64,000 nucleotides of DNA, from NCBI RefSeq assembly GCF_037392515.1, contig NC_090288.1, positions 55,661,673 to 55,725,672 of the forward strand, given 5' to 3'. A program made the position numbers and the translations under genes. Shown piece by piece: positions 22,600-36,032 of the stretch; position 1 is the first letter of the stretch; each line of letters begins with the position of its first letter. The DNA comes from Haliotis asinina. Its lineage: Eukaryota > Mollusca > Gastropoda > Lepetellida > Haliotidae. The notes beneath the pieces were generated by a model. The model was not told the origin of the DNA and did no database searches. It saw only the letters and a program-made list of their open reading frames with translations.

Positions 22600-25395
22600 A
22601 TGGTGGATAACGGCAATGTATTTCAACAAATGTGGAAATACGGTCAACATACTGGGGAATACGTTCTTTAGACTCCAGTAAACATGATGGATGTTTTCAA
22701 GACATTCCATTATAGCCAATATACCACAATAAATACCATGTATAACACTAATGTACTTCACTAAACATGGTAGATATAGCCAACATACCACAATAAACAT
22801 CATGTATAACACTAATGTACTTCACTAAACATGATAGATATAGTTAATATACCACAATAAACACCATGTATAACACTAATGTACTTCACTAAACATGATA
22901 GATATAGCCAATATACCACAATAAACACCATGTATAACACTAATGTACTTCACTAAACATGATAGATATAGTTAATATACCACAATAAACACCATGTATA
23001 ACACTAATGTACTTCACTAAACATGATAGATATAGTCAATATACCACAATAAACACCATGTATAACACTAATGTACTTCACTAAACATGGTAGATATAGC
23101 CAATATACCACAATAAACACCATGTATAACACTAATGTACTTCACTAAACATGATAGATATAGTTAATATACCACAATAAACACCATGTATAACACTAAT
23201 GTACTTCACTAAACATGATAGATATAGCCAATATACCACAATAAACACCATGTATAACACTAATGTACTTCACTAAACATGAGATATAGTTAATATACCA
23301 CAATAAACACCATGTATAACACTAATGTACTTCACTAAACATGGTAGATATAGCCAACATACCACAATAAACACCATGTATAACACTAATGTACTTCACT
23401 AAACATGATAGATATAGTTAATATACCACAATAAACACCATGTATAACACTAATGTACTTCACTAAACATGATAGATGTAGCCAATATACCACAATAAAC
23501 ACCATGTATAACACTAATGTACTTCACTAAACATGATAGATATAGTTAATATACCACAATAAACACCATGTATAACACTAATGTACTTCACTAAACATGA
23601 TAGATATAGCCAATATACCACAATAAACACCATGTATAACACTAATGTACTTCACTAAACATGATAGATATAGTTAATATACCACAATAAACACCATGTA
23701 TAACACTAATGTACTTCACTAAACATGATAGATGTAGCCAATATACCACAATAAACACCATGTATAACACTAATGTACTTCACTAAACATGATAGATATA
23801 GTTAATATACCACAATAAACACCATGTATAACACTAATGTACTTCACTAAACATGATAGATATAGCCAATATACCACAATAAACACCATGTATAACACTA
23901 ATGTACTTCACTAAACATGATAGATATAGTTAATATACCACAATAAACACCATGTATAACACTAATGTACTTCACTAAACATGATAGATATAGCCAATAT
24001 ACCACAATAAACACCATGTATAACACTAATGTACTTCACTAAACATGATAGATGTAGTCAATATATCACAATAAACACCATGTATAACACTAATGTACTT
24101 CACTAAACACGGTAGATATAGTTAATATACCACAATAAACACCATGTATAACACTAATGTACTTCACTAAACATGATAGATATAGCCAATATACCACAAT
24201 AAACACCATGTATAACACTAATGTACTTCACTAAACATGATAGATATAGAAAAATATATCACAATAAACACCATGTATAACACTAATGTACTTCACTAAA
24301 CACGGTAGATATAGTTAATATACCACAATAAACACCATGTATAACACTAATGTATTTCACTAAACATGATAGATATAGCCAATATATCACAATAAACACC
24401 ATGTATAGCACTAATGTACTTCACTAAACACTGTAGATATAGTTAATATACCACAATAAACACAATGTATAACACTAATGTACTTCACTAAACATGATAG
24501 ATATAGCCAACATACCACAATAAACATCATGTATAACACTAATGTACTTCACTAAACATGATAGATGTAGTCAATATATCACAATAAACACCATGTATAA
24601 CACTAATGTACTTCACTAAACATGATGGATATAGTTAATATACCACAATAAACACCATATATAACACTAATGTACTTCACTAAACACGGTAGATATAGTT
24701 AATTTACCACAATAAACACCATGTATAACACTAATGTACTTCACTAAACATGATAGATATAGCCAACATACCACAATAAACACCATGTATAACACTAATG
24801 TACTTCACTAAACATGATAGATATAGCCAATATATCACAATAAACACCATGTATAACACTAATGTACTTCACTAAACACGGTAGATATAGTTAATATACC
24901 ACAATAAACACCATGTATAACACTAATGTACTTCACTAAACATGATAGATATAGCCAACATACCACAATAAAGATCATGTATAACACTAATGTACTTCAC
25001 TAAACATGATAGATGTAGTCAATATATCACAATAAACACCATGTATAACACTAATGTACTTCACTAAACATGGTAGATATAGTTAATATACCACAATAAA
25101 CACCATATATAACACTAATGTACTTCACTAAACATGGTAGATATAGCCAATATACCACAATAAACATCATGTATAACACTAATGTACTTCACTAAACATG
25201 GTAGATATAGCCAATATACCACAATAAACATCATGTATAACACTAATGTACTTCACTAAACATGATAGATGTAGTCAATATATCACAATAAACACCATGT
25301 ATAACACTAATGTACTTCACTAAACACGGTAGATATAGTTAATATACCACAATAAACACCATATATAACACCAATGTACTTCACTAAACACGGAT
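22600..25395. repeat. 64-bp satellite array, about 42 copies
   Basis: Unit of 64 bp: CAATATACCACAATAAACAC, CATGTATAACACTAATGTAC, TTCACTAAACATGATAGATA, TAGC. The regular array begins near 22700; 22600-22700 holds decayed units. Units differ mainly at one site, AGTTAATAT, AGCCAATAT or AGTCAATATATC. AGTTAAT and AGCCAAT alternate almost strictly from about 22840 to 24010 (128-bp higher-order unit), then mixed three-type cycles follow. Monomer identity is very high, indicating recent homogenisation. A short minus-strand ORF at the left edge is a repeat artefact. Confidence 0.98.
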
Positions 25396-26484
25396 ACATT
25401 CATTATGATCCGATAGAAATGGTATATGCAGTCAGTGTGATCACGTATGACAGATATATTTAAACTGCCAAGAGATTAGATCTACTGTTACAAACAAAGC
25501 TTTGAGGTAAGATTTCCATCTTTGCTCTCATATATAAGAACATTTCCAAACTTATAAACTGATACACCTCAGCCTAACGAACAACAATAAACTGCTAAAA
25601 CAGCCCTGATGAACAATCGTTCCAATCTGTTATTTACCAAACGAAGAAAATACACAATTTATTGTGTTTAAATTTCATCAGAACATGACAGGAAAGCAGG
25701 CATAAGCTTGAAATAGTGCCATGATTTTCAAGCGGTGCTCCCACAATGTAGCTGTTGCGTATCATTGATCATATGGGTGCAATGTACGTGTCTGGTAACT
25801 GTCGCTCAGCCATCGAACAAGGTCGTTATTCTTCAATCCGAGACAAATGTCACCATCATGATTGCAGCTTGATGAAGTTTAACTGGTTTCTAATGTAAAT
25901 ACTCCCTTTATTAAATTAGCAGCTAGACGCCGTGTACAGGGGCCGGTCGGTGAAGGGATTGTGCACGAGTTATAAAACGGCTGTTTTTCACATCTATTTG
26001 CTGATACAAGCTAGGGATGACTGCTCGTCACACCTGACTGCTGTAATGGGTTTTTATCCAGACATAATATTCACGATTGCTCACTCACAAATTGTTATTA
26101 TAAAGAGGGCCATTGGCGCAAGTGTACAGCATCGACTCGCCCTGTGAATACAAGCTTCAAAGGTAGAAAGATGAAGATATCGCCGTCAGGGGTCTGATGC
26201 CTAGATTCCGATATCTACATATGACATACATGAACGTGATTTATTTCCTGGTGACAATGGTTGCTATAAATTCAATTGTAATATAGAAGTCAGAGATCAT
26301 TTGCTTGGTTTGAAGGTAGAAACATGAGGGCCATTTAATGGGGTGAAGGACGTCTCTGACGCAGTGCCCAGTAACTAGAGGGAGGTATTCTTACTCTACT
26401 AACCTGAGAGAGACGAATGTGTTACGTTTATACAGCATGTGTTTTCGCTTGAGACTATATCAAAGAAGAGTTCCTTTCAGGATT
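25396..26484. other. No recognisable feature
   Basis: Unique-looking sequence between arrays; no exon or transposon recognised. Confidence 0.6.
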
Positions 26485-27045
26485 ATTTTGTCTCTGCAGA
26501 AACGTCTTGTCTGGTGTAGTTTACAACAGAAACAAGGGAAATGAATTGAGAAATATGTTGAATAACAGCATTTTCTGCAGAAACATACTGTCTACATGTA
26601 AGGTCATTTTCTGCAGAAACAGACTGTCCGAGGGCATTTACGACAGAAGACATAGTGTCTCAGGGCATTTCCTGAAGGAACATATTGTCTTTTGCTGTGA
26701 CTGCACCAAGACAATATGTTCATTGAGAAAACATTTTGCAAGGGCAATTAAAGTTGAAACACGTTGCTTGAGGGCAATTAATGTAGAATCATGTATAGTG
26801 GAACGCCAGTGACTCCACACAACAACTGCCTCTTGGAATGTACTGCAGAAACATATTGGCTTATGGTATATAGTGTCGAAACCTATTGTCTAATGGAATA
26901 TACTCCAGAAACATGTTGTGGAATGTACTCCAAAATATATATTGCCCACGGGAATGTCCTGCAGGAACATATACTCAGATGGAATTTACTGCTCAAACAG
27001 ATTGTCTGAGAGAAATAACTACGGGACAAACTCGTCAATAGGAAT
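26485..27045. repeat. Degenerate ~30-bp repeat (GAAACATATTGTC family)
   Basis: Recurrent CAGAAACATATTGTCT-like words separated by GGGCATTT/GGAATATACT-like words with a loose period near 30 bp. Unlike the other arrays it is old and strongly diverged. Part of it (26787-27005) has a diverged copy at 54148-54350. Confidence 0.75.
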
Positions 27046-27259
27046 TTAATATCATGCTGTTGTTTGTATTAATATATGCTTTGTATGGGTATGTTTTGTA
27101 GAAATACGATATTTGAGTTTATGGGGTAACATTGTCTTCAGAAGATTACTGAAGGCTTCGAGTATCTGAGAAAGTTTACTGTAGGTACAAATATCGTCAA
27201 AAGATATTTAATATAGAAACACAAATTATTACATGACATTTACTGCTTTTACAAATGGT

Positions 27260-27645
27260 AAATTTATGGTAGGTACAAATTGTTTACGTATGTTTCTCTA
27301 GGAAGGAATTGTTTACGGATGTTTCTGGTAGGTACAAATTGTTTCCGCATGTTTGCGGTAGGTACAAATTGTTTACACATGTTTGCTGTAGGTACAAATT
27401 CTTTACAAATGTTTGCTGTAGATACAAATTGTTTTCGCTTTGTTTACGTATGTTTCTTGTAGGTACAATATGTTCACGTTTGTTTCTGGTAGGTAAATAT
27501 TGTTTACGTATATTTGTGGTAGGTACAAACTGTTCACATAATATTATGTTTACGGTAGGTACAACTGCGTTTACGTGTGTTTCTGGTTAGTACAAATAGT
27601 TTACGTGTGTTTCTGGTAGATACAAACAGTTTACGTGCTACAGTA
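27260..27645. repeat. 30-bp minisatellite
   Basis: About 12 copies of GTAGGTACAAATTGTTTACG plus TATGTTTCTG or close variants. The 30-bp period keeps one frame open, giving 60-93-codon ORFs of 10-residue repeats that are artefacts. Confidence 0.93.
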
Positions 27646-27647
27646 AG

Positions 27648-27796
27648 AATGAGTGAGTGTTTTTTACGCAATATTCTAGCAATATCAAGGCAGGGGACAC
27701 CAACAATGGGCTTAACACAAAGTAGGGAATCAAACCCGTGTCTTCAGCGTGACAAGCGAAAAAGCCTTAACCACTAGGCTGCTCCACCACCCGCTA
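27648..27796 (-). repeat. SINE-A, inverted, full length
   Basis: GAGTGAGTGTTTTTTACGC, GCAATATTCTAGCAATATCA, GGGGACACCAACAATGGGCT, GGAATCAAACCCGTGTCTTC, CCTTAACCACTAGGCTGCTC. It sits directly against the 30-bp array. Confidence 0.93.
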
Positions 27797-30065
27797 CAAT
27801 AAGATTAAAAATGAAAAGCATTTGTCAGCAACAGAAAGCAATTTGAATACATTTGAATGTATAGTTCGGTCCCAATTGTTCCTACAGGAGTAGCTACGAG
27901 AAAGTGATTGAAGAAAGCCTCGGATATGTGCATTTGATGTGTGATGTGTATAAATGTACCGACGTTGAAATTTTGAGAAAAAAAAACCCGAATGATTCTC
28001 TGTATTCAAGTTGAACCGATATCTTTCAAAGACAGTTATGATCAGCAATTATGTATGTTTAACTGCATTCGAAGGTTCTTGGCGGGAAGACAATACGGGG
28101 GAAATGGGAAAGAAAGTACCTAATGGGTAAAGGGTTATTGACTGCTGACGCCTATGTAAGATTCACTAAGTATCCTCTTTGTGGGTGTACAGATGGGGAG
28201 ATGGAGGGATGGGGGGATGGGGGTGGGGCGTATCATCAAGACAGAATACATACTCTGCAAGATTTCAATGCACTGCTACCTCAAACTATGAGTTGCCCCA
28301 TCATGCATGTTATGAGATAGACAACACATGCGTGTAAAGTTGCACTCGCTTTTTAACTATCACGTGGTCAAATATCTTCTTCACCGGTGGTCTATTGCCG
28401 TTCGAGTGCTCATGTCATTAAAATTAAAAATTGTTGAACAAAATCGATTTAACGGACAGACCGTCTTTCTTTGTCTTCTCTGCTTCTCATTCACTGTTCG
28501 CCGTCAAAGGAGATCATTTTATGTAAATTATGCGTAAGTTAAATTTCGTTGAGCCGAAAATGAAAGAGGCTGGGAATTTATGATATACATAACACCAGTT
28601 AACCACTCTTGTATTCATATTTACTGGCAGAGTAAATTTCGAGTGTATAAACTGCTTGAGCTGTTTTCCCCGTTCAATTCTCCACGGCTCTTTACCTCCC
28701 AATACATCATGTAATGCCCCACACAGTAGATACTCCGAACGAAGCCCCCTTCACATCTTTGTTAAATCAAGGGGAATTTCATCAAATGACTCAACTCATA
28801 TTAAAACGCAATGAAATATTTTCTTTAAAGTCGGCTACAGCTGACGATGGGGGATTTCACATTAATCCCCTCCCCGGCTCTCTTCTTTACATCTTCCCAA
28901 TACTCAATGACTCCTAGAGCTCCGAGCTGGAATATAACAGCTACTTATACCCCATGCATTCAGTGCATATGGGCGACGTCAGCTGGGACCTAATTTATAT
29001 GTCACGATATTAAACATCACCTGCAACTTGAAGGGTTTTTCGGGTGAGAAAGAGATCATATTTATTTGGATATTGTCCACTATAGAATCTCAACAAAGGG
29101 TGGTGTGTCCGGCTCGTTTTGTTGGTTGGTGCTCGGGTTATAGTCATGTGGTTTTATGTCATTAATTGTGTTATATGATGGGAAATATCGCCGACCTCTG
29201 ACACAGCGTATTTGGGTGTTCCGCAATTCGGACCTCTCATATTTAGATAATATACCGGCCATTACAGGAGCTCTGTTTACGTGAATTCAGGCAGTATGCG
29301 TAATGTCTTGTTGATAAAATACATAACCTTTGCCATAGTTGTTTCTTGAGGAATTAAGAGCCGTGTCTATTGACCATCATTGATGCGGCGATACCTATTT
29401 CATACTTTATAGTTTTTATTTTCATAGCCTTTGGAAAAGCCCGACCCTGCCAGATTAATTCGAGGCTAAGTAGTCAGATGGAAGAAAGGCTGGTATGATG
29501 TTATGCTAATATTGGCCGACAAGCCGATTCAAATCTATAGCGTAAAATTGGAATGGTTGATAGGTCTAGACACTGTGAAATTGCAGAGGAATTCTAATGT
29601 CATTTTAACACTTGAGAATAAGATGTGTCATGATAGAGATGTTTGTCTTTGAAAGCCATCAGTTGGTTTATCCTCCCGCAAAACGATACAGACCATAGAC
29701 AGGAGACTGTTTAATGAAAAGTGTATTCTTATATAAAGTAATGACCATTTGTAATCTGAAATTACATAAACGACATCAGATTTGGTCTTTCATCAGCTTT
29801 CAGCACTTGGGTAAACTGCTTCATGTCTCTCTATTATTGTTACTGATGACACGCTTTAATAAAACTTCTGATATTCTTAATTACTTCAAGTGGGAAGCGT
29901 CTACATTATATGTCGAAAATATTTTTAACAGCCCACTTCAATATATATTTAACTTACCAGTTCTCTTACACGTGTCTGTAGTTTCGAGGCCTGCCATGAA
30001 GGATCATTATCAGACACTAAATAGTCGAGGGATGGTACAGTTAAGATAACAGTCAAGTAAAGTGC
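27797..30065. other. No gene recognised
   Basis: Contains the G-rich tract listed at 28195. No SINE copies, tandem arrays or convincing exons. Confidence 0.55.
28195..28228 (+). other. G-quadruplex-type tract
   Basis: Five G runs (GGGG, GGG, GGGGGG, GGGGG, GGGG) separated by loops of 1-7 bases on the + strand meet the usual G4 pattern. It stands out in an otherwise AT-rich neighbourhood. Confidence 0.7.
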
Positions 30066-30200
30066 AGAGATTGGTAGTCCTGTTGGCATCCGTCGTTAGG
30101 GAAACAGTGTTCGATTCCCGACATGCGCACAGTTGTTCACATTTATTGTCGATATTGCCAGACATGCATTACTGATGAAAGCGATGTAAGGTCAACACAC
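30066..30200 (+). repeat. Probable diverged SINE-A
   Basis: TGTTCGATTCCCGACATGCG matches the B box and following CATGGG region, and a GATATTGCCAGACATG-ATTACTGATGAAAGCG end resembles the SINE-A 3' body. Head and tail are poor. Confidence 0.5.
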
Positions 30201-30287
30201 TCGCTGAGAACTCCCCTGTGGATATGTGTAAGTGTGTGCACACACGAACGTACACACTCGCGCGCGACTGCCATAGATAGTCAAAAG

Positions 30288-30418
30288 GCAAGTGAGTGAG
30301 TTTAGCAATATTCCGGTTATATCACAGAGGAGACACCAGAATCGAGCTTCACGCATCGTGCCCCTGTGGGAATCGAACCAGAATCTTCGGCGTGACGAAC
30401 CAAAAGGTAACTGAAACC
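30288..30418 (-). repeat. SINE-A, inverted
   Basis: GCAAGTGAGTGAGTTTAGCA, ATATTCCGGTTATATCACAG, GAGACACCAGAATCGAGCTT, GGGAATCGAACCAGAATCTT, CGGCGTGACGAACC. The (TTTTACGCCGCTT) linker next to the tail is deleted. It converges with the possible copy at 30066. Confidence 0.9.
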
Positions 30419-32066
30419 TGTGAGCACGTGTACCAATATTTACATTCGGTAGGAATTCGATCTTTCTGATCAGGTACATGATCAAATTGATTTCGTTCGT
30501 AACAACTGAAGCATGTAACAGACGTTATGGCGTCATCAGCGCTGCGTTATCGTTGACATACAGGCAGGTTCTTACAGTAGTGCTTACTAATTTTGATACT
30601 AACAAACAAACTCATTTGAACTGAAAATGAACCCAGGGAAACTAGAGATTTGGAACGTCAGGAAATCGAGACTTGCTTCATATAGGGTTAACCACAGCAG
30701 GGGCTCTAAGCAGTAGGGATATTAATGTGACCTAGGGATTGTGAGACAGAGTACCAAGTTCTTTGCTTTCGGAAGTCATGGAGTTGCTGCTCAGTATGAA
30801 CTAAAGGTTTGCGAGGGATCATTCATATTTCTTTCTCTGGATACTTTTGTTCGGTAAAAGCAAAACAAATGTATCTTCCAAAGCAAATAATTTTAAAGAC
30901 AACGCTAATGCACGTATTGTTTGTCATATTTACGCCCTGTGGTCTGGACATCATTTTGACGATGCATGGTAAACAGAACCCTTCCCTGAACGCGGGAACT
31001 CGGGGAGAGGTCTCTCGGCCTACCGCGGTATACGATTGACGAGAATATCGGAAGGAACTGGGCGAGTTTTAGCATCCAGAAGAGATAAACCTACTTACTG
31101 TGTTCAAGGAGACAAATTGCAGAAATATAAACGTTTGTAACAGATACTGAGAAAAAAATCTGTCCTCTCGGGTTGGGCGAGGCGAGAAATTACGAGAAAA
31201 GGCTTGATTTGCTGCATAAGAAGCACGATAAGCTGGGAGTCTCCCTGATGAATAAACTTATGTTGCGCTTTTCACACATGAAAGAGAAAACTCCTCATGT
31301 TTTCGACCCTGATGCATAATGGATCGCTTTGGAGCCTCCTTGAAATTTGAAGAAGAAAATGTGCCCTCTTTGGCCATCGGGACCTGCAATATTGAGCAAA
31401 ACAATTAACTTCTTATGCAAGTTATCAACTTTTTTCGTATTACTTAGAGGTAAACTTTGTTCACTTCAACTGCATGCATATTTGGGACTTGGGACAAAAC
31501 TGAATTGGTTAGGATCTATGCGTCTAAAGTTGATTTTATACTTTCTTTCGTCGGATGTTTGTTGTGTTTCAGCAAAGTTTCCATTGATAATATGTGAAGA
31601 CCATTACAGGATTATGGTAAAGTAATATCTGGGTTCGACTTTCTACAAATTCTTATCCACTATGTCTTCCGTATTTGGGAATTTGGTTGTGTGAAACTTG
31701 AAAGTTGGTATCTTAATTATGTCCGAAATACTGTCATGTTTTGTTTATTTATTGATAATAGAAGGTTACATGTTCTACGAATATGTCAAATGAGTAAGAA
31801 ATAGCCTATTCTTCAAAGTAAAATGAATAATCGTTCGTACAGGTCTTCAACAAACATTGAATTTTCAGCTCGGATACTAACCTTCATCTTGAAAAGCACA
31901 AGAGTGGATGTATCCCAGAATCTTTTGCCTTCTTGTATATCAAAGAGGAACTGGTTATTGTATCTCATCTGACATTAAATCTCGAGTCGCCATAAGACCA
32001 GCATTGAGTGTGATATTCACACTCTGCGTAGCCCAAGTAGTTGGATTTCAGTTGTTGAAAGGTGGA
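30419..32066. other. No recognisable feature
   Basis: AT-rich; a 92-codon ORF at 31347-31625 (+) shows no known motif. Confidence 0.6.
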
Positions 32067-32260
32067 TATTAAACGTGAAGATCCGGGTTTGAATTGATCT
32101 TCCGTATCCCATGCTAACGGGATCTGGTGGTCAGACTCGCTGACTTAGTTGACACTTGTCATCGCTTCCCAGTTGCGCAAATCGATGCTCATGCTGTTGA
32201 TCACTGGATCGTCTGGCGCAGACTGGATTATTTACAAACTGACCACACACTCAGTCACCT
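32067..32260 (+). repeat. SINE-B, sense copy with 5' end
   Basis: The only copy here that keeps the 5' part: CGTGAAGATCCGGGTTTGAA, TTGATCTTCCGTATCCCATG, CTAACGGGATCTGGTGGTCA, GACTCGCTGACTTAGTTGAC, CGATGCTCATGCTGTTGATC, ACTGGATCGTCTGG, GATTATTTACAAACTGACC. The shared SINE tail after this point is lost. The GTGAAGATCCGGGTT start is of the type I associate with widespread molluscan SINEs (MetaSINE/RUDI-like); this is recall and was not searched. Confidence 0.8.
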
Positions 32261-32732
32261 ACTCAGCATTACTGTTTCTGCTATGATCACGGTTCTTGTA
32301 TTATATTACTTAGGAATGTGAACTGCAACACAGCTTCATATTGCTGTTAGGTTTCATTTGTATTTGATTAGTGAACTATCGCAATTTTAAAATATGATAG
32401 TTAACTCCATCAGTCCGAGATTGTTCACGGATTGAGTCCTGGTTAACTGTTTAGTTTCTGCGTATGATTCAGCACCTGGACACATTTAACAACACATGAA
32501 ATCGGCCAAGGTTAAATATTCCTGCAAACTCACGAAATACAGCAGGAAAAACGAAATGTCATTTTCATTAGTTTGAAAACATAAAATCAGCATAGTCTAG
32601 TGCTTCATTCATATGAATAACGTTCATTACGATCTCAAATGTTTTGAGATATGTCTGGTGATAGTATTTAAGGGGAGAAGGTATATAAATTTCCCAAGAA
32701 AGGTCGTAGTTCATCGGTTGTTGTAACTCTGG
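32261..32732. other. No recognisable feature
   Basis: Nothing identified. Confidence 0.6.
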
Positions 32733-34395
32733 ATTTAACACTGGTATTTACGGTGTACGTAGAGCTACGACTGTAGTGTGTATACGTTTAACATGGTGTT
32801 TACTATACATGTAGAGCTACGACGGCAGTGCGTATACGTTTAACATGGTGTTTACTATACATGTAGAGGTACGACGGCAGTGCGTATACGTTTAACATGG
32901 TGTTTACTATACATGTAGAGGTACGACTGTAGTGTGTATACGTTTAACATGGTGTTTACTATACATGTAGAGGTACGACTGTAGTGTGTATACGTTTAAC
33001 ATGGTGTTTACTATACATGTAGAGGTACGACTGTAGTGTGTATACGTTTAACATGGTGTTTACTATACATGTAGAGGTACGACTGTAGTGCGTATACGTT
33101 TAACATGGTGTTTACTATACATGTAGAGGTACGACTGTAGTGTGTATACGTTTAACATGGTGTTTACTATACATGTAGAGGTACGACTGTAGTGTGTATA
33201 CGTTTAACATGGTGTTTACTATACATGTAGAGGTACGACTGTAGTGTGTATACGTTCAACATGGTGTTTACTATACATGTAGAGGTACGACGGCAGTGTG
33301 TATACGTTTAACATGGTGTTTACTATACATGTAGAGGTACGACTGTAGTGTGTATACGTTTAACATGGTGTTTACTATACATGTAGAGGTACGACGGCAG
33401 TGTGTATACGTTTAACATGGTGTTTACTATACATGTAGAGGTACGACTGTAGTGTGTATACGTTTAACATGGTGTTTACTATACATGTAGAGGTACGACT
33501 GTAGTGCGTATACGTTTAACATGGTGTTTACTATACATGTAGAGGTACGACTGTAGTGCGTATACGTTTAACATGGTGTTTACTATACATGTAGAGGTAC
33601 GACTGTAGTGTGTATACGTTTAACATGGTGTTTACTATACATGTAGAGGTACGACTGTAGTGTGTATACGTTCAACATGGTGTTTACTATACATGTAGAG
33701 GTACGACGGCAGTGTGTATACGTTTAACATGGTGTTTACTATACATGTAGAGGTACGACTGTAGTGTGTATACGTTTAACATGGTGTTTACTATACATGT
33801 AGAGGTACGACTGTAGTGTGTATACGTTCAACATGGTGTTTACTATACATGTAGAGGTACGACTGTAGTGTGTATACGTTTAACATGGTGTTTACTATAC
33901 ATGTAGAGGTACGACTGTAGTGTGTATACGTTTAACATGGTGTTTACTATACATGTAGAGGTACGACTGTAGTGTGTATACGTTCAACATGGTGTTTACT
34001 ATACATGTAGAGGTACGACTGTAGTGTGTATACGTTTAACATGGTGTTTACTATACATGTAGAGGTACGACTGTAGTGTGTATACGTTTAACATGGTGTT
34101 TACTATACATGTAGAGGTACGACTGTAGTGTGTATACGTTTAACATGGTGTTTACTATACATGTAGAGGTACGACTGTAGTGTGTATACGTTCAACATGG
34201 TGTTTACTATACATGTAGAGGTACGACTGTAGTGTGTATACGTTTAACATGGTGTTTACTATACATGTAGAGGTACGACTGTAGTGTGTATACGTTTAAC
34301 ATGGTGTTTACTATACATGTAGAGGTACGACTGTAGTGTGTATACGTTTAACATGGTGTTTACTATACATGTAGAGGTACGACTGTAGTGCGTAT
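32733..34395. repeat. 52-bp satellite array, about 32 copies
   Basis: 52-bp unit: TTTAACATGGTGTTTACTAT, ACATGTAGAGGTACGACTGT, AGTGTGTATACG. It is very homogeneous. Sparse variants (GACGGCAG for GACTGTAG, TGCGTA for TGTGTA, GTTCAAC for GTTTAAC) recur in several units, showing block duplication. The left-most unit (32733) already resembles the neighbouring 41-bp family. Confidence 0.98.
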
Positions 34396-35275
34396 ATGGC
34401 ATTTATGACATATATGATATACGTGTACATATACGTTTAACATTTAGGATATCCGTGGAACGACGATGCGTTTAACAATGATATCTACGATATCCGTGGA
34501 ACGACGATGCGTTTAACAATGATATCTACGATATCCGTGGAACGACGATGCGTTTAACAGTGATATCTACGATATCCGTGAAGCTACGAAATGTTTAACA
34601 ATGATATTTACGATATCCGTGGAACGACGATGCGTTTAACAGTGATATCTACGACATCCGTGAAGCTACGAAATGTTTAACAATGATATTTACGATATCC
34701 GTGGAACTACGATACATGCAACAGTGATAATTACGACATCCGTGGAGCTACGAAATGTTTAACAATGATATTTACGATATCCGTGGAACTACGATACGTT
34801 TAACAGTAATATTTACGACATCCGTCGAGCTACGAAATGTTTAACAATGATATTTACGATATCCGTGGAACTACGATACATGCAACAGTGATAATTACGA
34901 CATCCGTGGAGCTATGAAATGTTTAACAATGATATTTACGGCATCCGTGCATCTACGGTACGAATGTAGTGCGTATATAGCATTTATGATATACGTGGAG
35001 CTACGGTTGTGCGTATACGTTTAACAGTGACATTTACGATAACCATGGAACTACGATACTTCTAACAATGATATTTACGATAATCGTGGAACTACGATAC
35101 TTCTAACAATGATATTTACGATATCCGTGGAACTACGATACATTTAACAGTGATATTTATGATATCCGCGAAGCTACGAAACGTTTAACAATGATATTTA
35201 CGATATCCGTGCTACTAAGATACGAGTAGCAGTGATATTTACGATATCCGTGGAGTTACGATTCGTTTGATATTT
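34396..35275. repeat. 41-bp satellite array related to the 52-bp array
   Basis: About 20 units of 41 bp: TTTAACAATGATATCTACGA, TATCCGTGGAACGACGATGC, G. It aligns with the 52-bp unit (TTTAACA..G.T.TTTACTATA..GTAGAGGTACGA) if the 52-mer carries an extra ~11 bp, CTGTAGTGTGT. Units near 34960-35030 (GAATGTAGTGCGTATATAGC) still carry the extra segment, so they are intermediates. More diverged, hence older, than the 52-bp array. Confidence 0.92.
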
Positions 35276-35924
35276 GTGTTGTGGTCGTCGTGCCACTGGA
35301 CCACGTGTATCCTATTTGTTTGCATAAACAAACTATCGCGATCATTTGTTAAACACGAGTAAGTAACTGTTTTATGAGTAAATGAATCAGACCTTCCCCA
35401 TATACTTGAAATGTGTCACCGTTATCGTTGTGCATTTGTCAAAATCAAAGGGCGTGTTTTATGTGGCGATATCGCCCATCTATATTTGTATTTATCTTGC
35501 ACGAACTAATTTGAATGTCACAGGTGATATTTCAAGGGGATACATCTGGTATGTCTATCACACGCCTTCTTCAGGAAGGACCCCTGGTATTTCTGGCTTC
35601 GGCGTCATAATTAAATACCTGTAATCAGTTGACAATTACCCGTGGTATCACGAATTTGTCAGTCTCTCTATAAATAGGATTATAATTAACCTGTTCACGT
35701 TAAATTGATCTTGATATATTACGCCTATGATTGCCGGTGTCACTTTCACGGGTAATTTTGAGAGGACAAGAAGTCAGGGGTTATCAACATGCAAAGCGGT
35801 TCCTCGATGTTCAAGATAATAGATACATACAGTCGTATCATACCGCCACCCACAGTAATGTGAGTTGAGTAGCTCTTAAATAGCAGCAGAGCAACCCATT
35901 CTGGGATCACAGCTTAAAACGTGG
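35276..35924. other. No recognisable feature
   Basis: Nothing identified. Confidence 0.6.
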
Positions 35925-36032
35925 AGCGGTCATATCGCCTAGTGGTCAAAGCGTTCGTTTGTCACGCCGAAGACCCGGGTTCGATTCTCTACATGAGTAC
36001 ACTTTGTGAAGCCCATTTCTGGTGATGTTGAA
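35925..36032 (+). repeat. SINE-A, 3' truncated
   Basis: CATATCGCCTAGTGGTCAAA, GCGTTCGTTTGTCACGCCGA, AGACCCGGGTTCGATTC, TGTGAAGCCCATTTCTGG. The head and promoter boxes look intact; the body after TGGTG and the tail are lost. Confidence 0.92.

Noticed and set aside
22600..25395. CRISPR array
   Set aside because: Units are contiguous with no unique spacers, there are no cas genes, and the genome is animal. The same applies to every array in the window.
27280..27590. 10-residue repeat ORFs (MFAVGTNCL type)
   Set aside because: Artefacts of the 30-bp array.
30809..31039. 76-codon ORF ending near GTTTGC..CGCGGTATACG
   Set aside because: No homology recognised; nothing around it supports an exon.
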